Below, piece after piece: positions 1-6,295 of a stretch of DNA of 15,736 nt. Under the pieces are notes generated by a model. It ran no database searches. It was not told the DNA's origin and saw only the letters and a program-made list of their open reading frames with translations. Numbering within the stretch: position 1 is the stretch's first letter; every line of letters begins with the position of its first letter. Position numbers and translations under genes: made by a program. The stretch comes from Acidaminococcaceae bacterium (GTDB lineage Bacteria; Bacillota; Negativicutes; Acidaminococcales; Acidaminococcaceae): contig JAQUUF010000007.1 of assembly GCA_028693975.1 (NCBI GenBank), forward strand, positions 1 to 15,736, given 5' to 3'.

Positions 1-810
1 AAAGAAACCGAGACTATTGATTATGCCGAAGTAGAAAGATTAGCCCAAGAGCATAACCCCAAGATTATTGTCGCTGGCGCCAGTGCGTATCCCCGCATCA
101 TTGATTTTGAACGTTTGGCTAATATTGCCCATGGCGTTGGAGCTATGTTGATGGTAGATATTGCTCATATTGCAGGCTTGGTAGCAGCTGGATTACATCC
201 CAGCCCTGTACCCTATGCTGACATTGTAACGACTACTACCCATAAAACCTTGCGTGGTCCTCGTGGTGGCATGATTATGTGCAAAGAGCAATATGCCAAA
301 GCTATTGACAAGGCTGTGTTCCCCGGTACGCAAGGCGGACCTTTGATGCATATTATCGCAGCGAAAGCAGTTGCGTTTAATGAAGCATTAAAGCCTGAAT
401 TTAAAGAATATAACAAAAAGATTGTTGCTAATTGCCAAGCTTTCGCCCAAGGTTTACTGGCTGAAGGTTTCCGTTTGGTGAGTGGTGGTACTGACAATCA
501 TCTTGTTTTGGTGGATGTACGTGGCCAGAATTTGACCGGTAAAGAAGCAGAACATTTACTAGATGAGATTGGTATTACCTGCAACAAGAACACCATTCCC
601 TTTGACCCCCAGAGTCCTTTCGTGACTAGCGGCCTGCGTTTGGGCACTCCTGCTGTTACTACCCGTGGCTTCCAAGAGGAAGATCTGCTAGAAGTGGCTG
701 CTATCATTGGGCTGGTCGTAAAGAACCCGACAGATACTGCCAAACAGCAAGAAGCAGCTGCCAGAGTAGACGCTTTGTGTAAGAAGTATCCGATGTATCC
801 GACTTTATAA
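1..810 (+). CDS. glyA: Serine hydroxymethyltransferase, 3' part (5' end outside window)
   Basis: A PLP enzyme that interconverts serine and glycine while loading one-carbon units onto tetrahydrofolate in the cytoplasm. The reading frame is open from base 1, so the gene starts upstream; 269 C-terminal residues are present and end in TAA at 808-810. Diagnostic features are the stretch GASAYPR near residue 27, [19 protein letters not shown] around residues 50-70, and [14 protein letters not shown] with the PLP-binding lysine at about residue 82 of the fragment. The C-terminal part, with the [15 protein letters not shown] motif, is intact. The gene lies 19 bp upstream of upp with no terminator between them, so both are probably on one mRNA. 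Linkage of glyA to upp and the atp operon is common in Firmicutes. Nothing looks degraded. Confidence 0.97.
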   Translation, partial: KETETIDYAEVERLAQEHNPKIIVAGASAYPRIIDFERLANIAHGVGAMLMVDIAHIAGLVAAGLHPSPVPYADIVTTTTHKTLRGPRGGMIMCKEQYAKAIDKAVFPGTQGGPLMHIIAAKAVAFNEALKPEFKEYNKKIVANCQAFAQGLLAEGFRLVSGGTDNHLVLVDVRGQNLTGKEAEHLLDEIGITCNKNTIPFDPQSPFVTSGLRLGTPAVTTRGFQEEDLLEVAAIIGLVVKNPTDTAKQQEAAARVDALCKKYPMYPTL

Positions 811-829
811 TATTTAGGAGGAATTAACT

Positions 830-1459
830 ATGCACATCCATGTTGTTAACCATCCGCTAATTAAAGAAAAAATGACTAGACTACGTGATGCCAAGACGGA
901 ATCACCCCTGTTTAGACAGTTGTTAGACCAAATTGCTCAGCTTTTGCTCTTTGAAGTTACCAGAGATTTGCCGGTAAAAACTCTACCTGTTACGACTCCT
1001 TTGGCTACTACAACAGGTTATGCACTGGATGTTTCCAGTATTACGGTAGTGCCTATTTTGCGCGCTGGCTTAGGGTTTTTGGATGCAGTATTGGACTTAA
1101 TGCCAGAAGCTAATGCTGGGCATATCGGTTTGTATCGTGACGAGAAAACATTAAAGCCTATTGAATATTATTGCAAAATGCCTCAGGACAAGAATGCACA
1201 GATTATTTTGATTGACCCTATGTTGGCTACCGGCGGGAGCGGTGCGGCAGCCATATCGCTGTTGCAGGAGAAGGGCTATAAGAATATTCGCTTTATGTGT
1301 TTGGTAGCGGCACCGGAGGGTGTGAAGCTTATTAACGAAGAGCATCCTGATGTAGACATTTATGCAGCAGCTCTAGATGACCATCTTAATGAAGACGGCT
1401 ACATCGTACCTGGTTTGGGTGATGCAGGTGACAGAGTGTTTGGAACGGTGGTAAAATGA
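830..1459 (+). CDS. upp: Uracil phosphoribosyltransferase
   Basis: Makes UMP from uracil and PRPP, a pyrimidine salvage step in the cytoplasm. The 209-residue length is typical of the family. The PRPP-binding loop [10 protein letters not shown] lies at residues 128-137. The VPILRAGLG segment lies near residues 74-82, and the C-terminal [10 protein letters not shown] uracil-binding region is present. The start is well supported by an ideal TAGGAGGA ribosome binding site about 8 bases upstream. The stop codon overlaps the ATG of the next gene in an ATGA arrangement at 1456-1459, which implies translational coupling to the deaminase. Both products act in pyrimidine nucleotide supply, so the pairing makes functional sense. 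Confidence 0.97.
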   Translation: MHIHVVNHPLIKEKMTRLRDAKTESPLFRQLLDQIAQLLLFEVTRDLPVKTLPVTTPLATTTGYALDVSSITVVPILRAGLGFLDAVLDLMPEANAGHIGLYRDEKTLKPIEYYCKMPQDKNAQIILIDPMLATGGSGAAAISLLQEKGYKNIRFMCLVAAPEGVKLINEEHPDVDIYAAALDDHLNEDGYIVPGLGDAGDRVFGTVVK

Positions 1460-1911
1460 CAAGACCTGATTGGGACAGTTACTTCATGGAGATTGCTCAA
1501 GTAGTCAGCAAGCGCTCTACTTGTCTGAGGCGCTCCGTGGGGGCTGTTCTGGTAAAAAATAAACAAATATTGGCAACAGGCTATAATGGGACTCCTAAAG
1601 GATTGGCTCATTGTGCCGAAACAGGTTGCTTAAGGGAACAATTGAAGGTTCCCTCAGGCAAGAACCATGAATTGTGCCGTGGTATTCATGCTGAACAAAA
1701 TGCTGTTATTCAAGCGGCTGTGCACGGTGTTTCCGTTGAAGGCGCAACTTTGTATTGCACACATCAACCCTGTGTGGTGTGCACTAAAATCTTAATCAAC
1801 GCAGGCATCAAAAAGATAATCTATGCTAATCCCTATCCTGACAAGCTGGCTGAGGAAATGATGGCCGCGGCTAAGGATATAGAAATAGTAGTGTACAGAA
1901 ACAAAGAGTAG
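1456..1911 (+). CDS. comEB: dCMP/cytidine deaminase family protein, ComEB-like
   Basis: A zinc-dependent deaminase of the dCMP deaminase/ComEB type, 151 residues. The predicted reaction is dCMP to dUMP, feeding thymidylate synthesis. The zinc site is clear: HAE at residues 78-80 supplies a zinc ligand and the catalytic Glu, and PCVVC at 105-109 supplies two cysteine ligands. An extra His/Cys-rich segment at residues 52-74 (HCAETGC to HELC) matches the second, structural zinc region seen in dCMP deaminases. The ATG overlaps the upp stop codon, and wecA follows after 8 bases. Cytidine deaminase or a general ComEB-like protein cannot be ruled out from sequence alone, but the zinc-rich insertion favours dCMP deaminase. 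Confidence 0.88.
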   Translation: MTRPDWDSYFMEIAQVVSKRSTCLRRSVGAVLVKNKQILATGYNGTPKGLAHCAETGCLREQLKVPSGKNHELCRGIHAEQNAVIQAAVHGVSVEGATLYCTHQPCVVCTKILINAGIKKIIYANPYPDKLAEEMMAAAKDIEIVVYRNKE

Positions 1912-1919
1912 GAGTAAGC

Positions 1920-2930
1920 ATGCAAGCATATTTAGTGGCTTTTGTTGTTTCTTTGGTGGTGGCTTGGTTTGTGACACCATATGTTAAAAAATTGGCTTTT
2001 CGGATAGGTGCTGTAGACAGACCTAATGCCCGTAAAGTACACCATACGATTATGCCCCGCTTGGGTGGATTGGCAATTTATTGCGGATTCATGCTGGCGG
2101 TTTTGTGTTGCATGGAAATATCCAAGGATGTTTTGGCCATGCTGCTCGGTGGTACCATTATTCTCATTGTGGGAATTTGCGACGATATCTATCAATTAAC
2201 CGCTAAGGCCAAATTGCTGGGACAGATAGTTGCGGCCCTTGTTTTAATTGCTTTTGATATTCGCATTGAATGGTTCAATAATCCCTTGGGCGGTTATTTT
2301 TATTTGGATTATTTGTCCATACCTTTTACAATCTTCTGGGTTGTCAGCTTTACTAATGTAGTAAATTTAATGGATGGCTTAGATGGCCTGGCGGCCGGAG
2401 TGAGCTCTATCGCTTCTGTTACCGTGATTTTGGTAGCACTGCAGCAAGGGTTCTACCCTGTAGCCATTATTACAGCAGCCTTGGCCGGCGGTACATTGGG
2501 CTTTATGCGTTATAATTTTAATCCGGCTACAATTTTTATGGGTGATACCGGCAGTCTCTTTATTGGCTATATGCTAGCGGCAATTTCCATTTTTGGTGCA
2601 GTCAAGAGTGCGGCTACTATTGCGCTTTTGGTTCCGGCGATAGCTCTAGGCTTACCCATTATGGATACGGCCTTTGCTATTATTCGCCGCTATACTAGCG
2701 GCAGGCCAATTTTCCAGCCGGATAAGGGTCACTTCCATCACCGTCTTCTGGCTATGGGACTGACTCAAAAACAAGCGGTGATTCTGATGTATCTTATCAG
2801 CGCAGCTCTAGGTGTCGCTGCAATATTATTCGCTGACTTAGATGGTATTTATGCTGTTTTGTTGTTGGTAATTATTATTACCTTGGTATTTATCGGTGCC
2901 AAAAAGATGGGCGTTTTTAGCGAGCGCTGA
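1920..2930 (+). CDS. wecA: Undecaprenyl-phosphate GlcNAc-1-phosphate transferase (WecA/TagO family)
   Basis: An integral membrane enzyme of the MraY/WecA family that transfers a sugar-1-phosphate, usually GlcNAc-1-P, from its UDP donor to undecaprenyl phosphate. This is the first membrane step for O-antigen, enterobacterial common antigen or teichoic acid-like polymers. The 336 residues form about ten hydrophobic segments. Catalytic motifs are visible: the Asp pair in GICDDIYQLTAKAKLLGQ near residues 85-100, NLMDGLDGLAAG near 148-160, FMGDTGSLFIG near 206-216, and the cytoplasmic loop DKGHFHHRL near 270-278, which is the WecA/TagO-type histidine motif. The start follows a GGAG site after the deaminase. 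The immediate neighbour wecB makes UDP-ManNAc, so the pair supplies early steps of one envelope glycan. The MraY step itself is unlikely because the HHRL loop is of WecA type. Confidence 0.93.
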   Translation: MQAYLVAFVVSLVVAWFVTPYVKKLAFRIGAVDRPNARKVHHTIMPRLGGLAIYCGFMLAVLCCMEISKDVLAMLLGGTIILIVGICDDIYQLTAKAKLLGQIVAALVLIAFDIRIEWFNNPLGGYFYLDYLSIPFTIFWVVSFTNVVNLMDGLDGLAAGVSSIASVTVILVALQQGFYPVAIITAALAGGTLGFMRYNFNPATIFMGDTGSLFIGYMLAAISIFGAVKSAATIALLVPAIALGLPIMDTAFAIIRRYTSGRPIFQPDKGHFHHRLLAMGLTQKQAVILMYLISAALGVAAILFADLDGIYAVLLLVIIITLVFIGAKKMGVFSER

Positions 2931-2946
2931 ATTAAGGGGAATGATT

Positions 2947-4107
2947 ATGCAGAAACTACGTATCATGACTATTTTTGGAACAAGACCAGAGGCAATTAAG
3001 ATGTGTCCGGTAGTGCTGGAAATGCAGAAATACCCAGACTACATTGAGCCTATCGTGGCGGTAACTGCTCAACATAGAGAAATGTTGGATCAAGTACTGC
3101 ATTTGTTTAAAATTGTCCCGGACTACGATTTGAATATCATGACAGCCGGACAAACTTTGTATGATATTACCGAGAGAGCTCTCCAAGGGTTGCAAGGCGT
3201 ATTGCAAGAAGCTAAGCCGGATTTGGTTTTGGTACATGGCGATACCACGACAACTTTTGTAGGAGCCTTGGCAGCTTTTTATGCTCAGATTCCGGTAGGA
3301 CATGTGGAGGCTGGACTGAGAACGGGAGACAAGTATTCTCCTTTCCCGGAAGAAATGAATCGCAAATTGACAGGTTCTTTAGCGGATTTGCATTTTGCGC
3401 CGACGTCTATTTCCAAGTCTAATTTATTGAAGGAAAATGTTAACCCTGCTAGAATCTACGTTACTGGTAACACAGTTATTGATGCGTTGCATGCCACTGT
3501 TAAGCCGGACTTTGTTTTTGATGACAGCAGCTTAAGTGCTGGTCTGGCTCAGGGGGGACGCTGGATTTTGATGACTACTCATCGCAGAGAGAATTTGGGA
3601 GAACCGATGCGGCATGTGTACCAAGCACTGAAAGAGGTGCTGGAGACTCATCCTGATGTCCAGGCCATTTTTCCCATGCACAAGAATCCCAAAGTGCGCA
3701 TAGTAGCAGAGAGTGTCCTAGGACAAATGCCACAGGTACATTTAATTGAACCTATGGATTATGAACCTTTTGCCAATTTGATGAGTAAGGTAGATATAGT
3801 TTTGACGGACTCTGGTGGGATACAAGAAGAAGCACCTGCATTGGGCAAACCAGTGTTAGTTTTGCGGGATACTACAGAGCGTCCGGAAGCAATTACGGCC
3901 GGAACAGTAAAATTGATTGGTACATCTAAGGAAGTAGTACTAAAAGAAACAAATTCACTTTTGGATGATGAGACTAGATATAAGGCGATGGCAGACGCTT
4001 GCAACCCATATGGCGATGGACAGGCTGCTAAACGCATAATTTGCTATATTTTGGAGCATTTTGGCTATCCAGTAGCGAAAATGGAAGAATTTACGGCAGG
4101 AAACTGA
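2947..4107 (+). CDS. wecB: UDP-N-acetylglucosamine 2-epimerase (non-hydrolysing)
   Basis: Interconverts UDP-GlcNAc and UDP-ManNAc in the cytoplasm, feeding an envelope polysaccharide. Motifs of the family run in order: GTRPEAIKM near residues 11-19, HGDTTTTF near 97-104, HVEAGLRTGD near 119-128, FPEEMNR near 133-139, then THRRENLGEP and LTDSGGIQEEAPALGKP in the second Rossmann-like domain. The frame is open back to 2896, inside the end of wecA, but the ATG at 2947 is preferred. The AAGGGGA ribosome site at 2934-2940 lies about 6 bases before it, and the resulting 386-residue protein starts directly at the first beta strand as in known family members. An ATG at 2941 abuts the ribosome site and is less likely. 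The pair wecA-wecB is probably co-transcribed. Confidence 0.95.
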   Translation: MQKLRIMTIFGTRPEAIKMCPVVLEMQKYPDYIEPIVAVTAQHREMLDQVLHLFKIVPDYDLNIMTAGQTLYDITERALQGLQGVLQEAKPDLVLVHGDTTTTFVGALAAFYAQIPVGHVEAGLRTGDKYSPFPEEMNRKLTGSLADLHFAPTSISKSNLLKENVNPARIYVTGNTVIDALHATVKPDFVFDDSSLSAGLAQGGRWILMTTHRRENLGEPMRHVYQALKEVLETHPDVQAIFPMHKNPKVRIVAESVLGQMPQVHLIEPMDYEPFANLMSKVDIVLTDSGGIQEEAPALGKPVLVLRDTTERPEAITAGTVKLIGTSKEVVLKETNSLLDDETRYKAMADACNPYGDGQAAKRIICYILEHFGYPVAKMEEFTAGN

Positions 4108-4111
4108 ATAA

Positions 4112-4164
4112 TTTGCCATAAAATTAAAAAATAGTTGGCAAAGCACGGTGTTTTATATTAAAAT
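4112..4164 (+). promoter_or_regulatory. Likely promoter of the atp operon with overlapping dyad
   Basis: The gap between wecB and atpI (4108-4242) is AT-rich and holds a candidate sigma-A-type promoter: TTGGCA at 4135-4140, an 18-base spacer and TAAAAT at 4159-4164. That predicts a leader of roughly 70 bases before atpI. A perfect 7-base inverted repeat, TTTGCCA at 4112-4118 and TGGCAAA at 4136-4142, overlaps the -35 box and could be an operator. No terminator is seen after wecB, so read-through from the upstream genes is also possible. This is pattern matching only. Confidence 0.4.
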
Positions 4165-4242
4165 AAGGTATAGTTTGCAGAGTAGTAATAATATTTACAC
4201 ATTATTATTTGTGAACTTTTTATGAACATAGGAGTATAAGCA

Positions 4243-4644
4243 GTGGCTGACGCAAGGGAACTTTTTAATAAGAACGGAGTTTTGCTGTACTTGCGAGGTG
4301 TGTTTTTACGCCAAGTAGTGATTGCTTTGCTAATTTTTGCTGTTGGTACAGCACTTTTACCGCATTTTATGTATTCGTGGGCCGTAGGCTGCTTGGTAGC
4401 CGTAGTTGATGTGGTATTGGTTTTGTCTGCTGTTTTCAGAACTATGCAGACTGAGCCCAAAGCAGGGCTTGGCGTAATGCGCAAATCCATGCTCAAACGG
4501 CTAGTATTAGTTGTAGCAGTAAGTCTTGTTATGTTGAAGATGGGGCTGAATCCAATAGGGGTTTTCATTAGCTTCATACTTATGCATATATCTTTAGTTT
4601 TGAATTTGATAATACTCACAAGTCGGGCACAGCGTGACAAGTGA
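4243..4644 (+). CDS. atpI: ATP synthase protein I-like small membrane protein
   Basis: A 133-residue hydrophobic protein with about four membrane segments (near residues 22-40, 46-64, 84-100 and 104-125 by eye). It lies directly upstream of atpB. Its size, topology and position match AtpI, which in other bacteria assists assembly of the c-ring and may help ion uptake; it is not a catalytic subunit. AtpI sequences are poorly conserved, so the call depends mainly on position and topology. The start codon is GTG at 4243, chosen because AGGAG at 4230-4234 sits 8 bases upstream and no in-frame ATG is better placed. The gene is probably the first of the ATP synthase operon, 17 bases before atpB. 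Confidence 0.8.
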   Translation: MADARELFNKNGVLLYLRGVFLRQVVIALLIFAVGTALLPHFMYSWAVGCLVAVVDVVLVLSAVFRTMQTEPKAGLGVMRKSMLKRLVLVVAVSLVMLKMGLNPIGVFISFILMHISLVLNLIILTSRAQRDK

Positions 4645-4661
4645 AGAAAGGAGTGATTTGA

Positions 4662-5360
4662 ATGGGGATTGCTGAAGCAGCAGAATCCGGTATTATCCAT
4701 TACTTACCACAAGAGATTGCCAGTGGGGTGCAGGTACACATGCAGACATTATATATGTCGTGGTTAACAATGTTAATTGTAGCCGTTATTGTGTTTGCCG
4801 CTACTCGCAAGGCAGGTATCATTCCTTCCGGCATTCAGAATATTGTAGAGATATTTATTGAATGGCTCAATGGTCTGATGGAAAAGAACTTGGGTATTGA
4901 AGGCCGTCGTACAGTGGCACCTTTTATCATTACTCTATTCTTGTACATCTTTGTAGGTAACGAAATGGGCCTACTACCTCAGGTGGGGGTACATTTTACT
5001 TCTCCGACCAATGATATTAATGTCACCTTAGGCTTATCTATTATGGTATCCCTTCTAGTTTATATTTTGGGTTTGTTCAAAAAGGGTCCAGGATACCTAA
5101 AGCATTTTGTACAACCTTATGCAGTGTTCTTGCCAATTAATTTATTGGAAGAAATAGCTAAACCTATTACTATGGCTTTGCGTTTATTCGGTAATATTTT
5201 AGCTGGTGAGATTTTGTTAATTATTCTGTATCAATTAGTACCATGGGTAGTACCTAATGTGTGGGTTGGTTTCAGTTTGGTAATTGGTTTCTTGCAAGCC
5301 TTTATCTTTACTATGCTGACCATGATTGCTCTTGCTCCTGTCTTTAAGGAGGGACACTAA
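4662..5360 (+). CDS. atpB: F1Fo ATP synthase subunit a
   Basis: The stator membrane subunit that provides the two ion half-channels next to the c-ring. It has 232 residues, normal to slightly short for bacteria. The essential arginine is in MALRLFGNILAGE at about residue 174. Other family segments are FVGNEMGLLPQ near 97-107, LPINLLEEIAKP near 157-168 and the C-terminal FTMLTMIALAP. Five to six hydrophobic helices can be read. The start is supported by AAAGGAGTGATT just upstream of the ATG. The N-terminus is short and probably lies outside the cytoplasm. An unusually long AU-rich leader separates it from atpE. Confidence 0.96.
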   Translation: MGIAEAAESGIIHYLPQEIASGVQVHMQTLYMSWLTMLIVAVIVFAATRKAGIIPSGIQNIVEIFIEWLNGLMEKNLGIEGRRTVAPFIITLFLYIFVGNEMGLLPQVGVHFTSPTNDINVTLGLSIMVSLLVYILGLFKKGPGYLKHFVQPYAVFLPINLLEEIAKPITMALRLFGNILAGEILLIILYQLVPWVVPNVWVGFSLVIGFLQAFIFTMLTMIALAPVFKEGH

Positions 5361-5434
5361 TTAGTTTTAGTGTATTATTATTTTGTTCAAATTTTAAAAA
5401 TATAAATTTGAAAATATTTTGTTAAATCGAAAGG
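5361..5434 (+). promoter_or_regulatory. AU-rich atpB-atpE intercistronic leader with inverted repeat
   Basis: The spacer before atpE is almost entirely A and T and contains a perfect 9-base inverted repeat, TTCAAATTT at 5386-5394 and AAATTTGAA at 5404-5412, with a 9-base loop. In Escherichia coli a U-rich leader upstream of atpE boosts translation of subunit c, which is needed in many copies per complex. The same role is inferred here; RNA stability or processing is an alternative. Confidence 0.45.
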
Positions 5435-5446
5435 ATGAAATTTAAA

Positions 5447-5698
5447 ATGGAAAATGCTATTATTGTTGCTGCGTCCGTATTGGCAGCTGGTATTATCGGT
5501 GCAGGTGCTTCTTTGGGTGCTACTAATGGTGATGCTGTCGTTGCCAGCAAGGCTTTTGAATGCATGGCTCGTCAACCCGAGCAAGCAAGTACCTTCCAAA
5601 CTAATATGTTTATTGCTATCGGCTTGGTAGAGTCTATTCCTATCATTGCAGCTGTTATTGCAATTGTATTGGTATTTGCTAACCCGTTTGTAAAATAA
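5447..5698 (+). CDS. atpE: F1Fo ATP synthase subunit c
   Basis: The proteolipid that forms the rotating ring. It has two transmembrane helices joined by the polar loop ARQPE, and the ion-binding carboxylate lies in helix 2 within GLVESIPII (Glu62 when counted from this start). A Ser directly follows the Glu, as in sodium-binding rings. Helix 1 carries an Asp in NGDAVVASKA (Asp29), at the position that is Gln in the Ilyobacter/Propionigenium sodium rings and Glu in Fusobacterium nucleatum. The ATG at 5447 is preferred over the in-frame ATG at 5435. The AAAGG ribosome site at 5430-5434 abuts the upstream ATG but is well spaced from 5447, giving 83 residues. Sodium coupling is an inference; proton coupling remains possible. 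Confidence 0.93.
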   Translation: MENAIIVAASVLAAGIIGAGASLGATNGDAVVASKAFECMARQPEQASTFQTNMFIAIGLVESIPIIAAVIAIVLVFANPFVK

Positions 5699-5742
5699 TT
5701 CGTAAGATGATTATCCGAACAAGGAAGGGAAGAGTGCTCTAA

Positions 5743-6228
5743 ATGGTTAATATAAATTGGACAATTGTAGCGCAAATCCTGAATTTTGTCATTCTTTTGT
5801 GGGTCCTTGCGAAGTTTGCTTACAAACCTTTGATTAAGGCTATGGAAAATCGCCGTAACCGTATTATCAAAGATCTTGACACTGCAGAACAAACTAGACT
5901 TGATGCGGAAGCATTGAAGGCTCAATACACTGAGCAATTGTCTAATGCCCGTCAAGAAGCTACGCAAATCGTTGATAAAGCGAATAAAGTCGCTCAAAAG
6001 TTACATGATGAATTCATGGACCAAGCTCGTGCTGAAAAAGAAACTATGATTACTAGTGCCAAAGAAAGCATTGAGCAGGATAAACAACAAGCATTACTGG
6101 AAATCAGAACTGAAGTAATTAAGTTAAGTACTCAGATTGCCGGTAAGATTGTCAACCAAAAATTAAATAGTGCCGATGATCAACAGATGATTGCAAAAAC
6201 TGTTGATGAAGTAATGGCTAAGCATTAA
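5743..6228 (+). CDS. atpF: F1Fo ATP synthase subunit b
   Basis: The peripheral-stalk subunit, working as a dimer that links subunit a to the top of F1. It has 161 residues. A single N-terminal membrane helix spans about residues 6-26, followed by FAYKPLIKAMENRR and a long charged, alanine-rich helix typical of the right-handed b coiled coil. It ends with a conserved-looking IAGKIVNQKL segment, the region that normally contacts the delta C-terminal domain. The start is preceded by AAGGAAGGGAAGAG. Length and character are normal, so b does not carry the missing delta N-terminal domain as a fusion, unlike the b-delta fusion known in mycobacteria. Confidence 0.95.
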   Translation: MVNINWTIVAQILNFVILLWVLAKFAYKPLIKAMENRRNRIIKDLDTAEQTRLDAEALKAQYTEQLSNARQEATQIVDKANKVAQKLHDEFMDQARAEKETMITSAKESIEQDKQQALLEIRTEVIKLSTQIAGKIVNQKLNSADDQQMIAKTVDEVMAKH

Positions 6229-6252
6229 TAGTACGATAAACAAGAAAATATA

Positions 6253-6270
6253 CTCACAATAAGCTGTGAG
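6253..6270 (+). repeat. Small hairpin between atpF and the delta-alpha fusion gene
   Basis: CTCACA at 6253-6258 pairs with TGTGAG at 6265-6270 around a 6-base loop. It lies just upstream of the ribosome binding site at 6277-6285. No T-run follows, so it is not a terminator. It may influence translation or mRNA processing, or it may be chance. Confidence 0.3.
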
Positions 6271-6295
6271 AAAATGCGGAGGTGATTGATACAGT

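Noticed and set aside
4108..4242. Transcription terminator after wecB
   Set aside because: The inverted repeat here has a 17-base AT-rich loop, a 7-base stem and no T-run after it, so it does not look like a rho-independent terminator.
4158..4700. 180-residue open frame on the - strand
   Set aside because: Antisense to atpI and the start of atpB, Thr/Lys-rich with no family match; the + strand has good ribosome sites and a conserved gene order.
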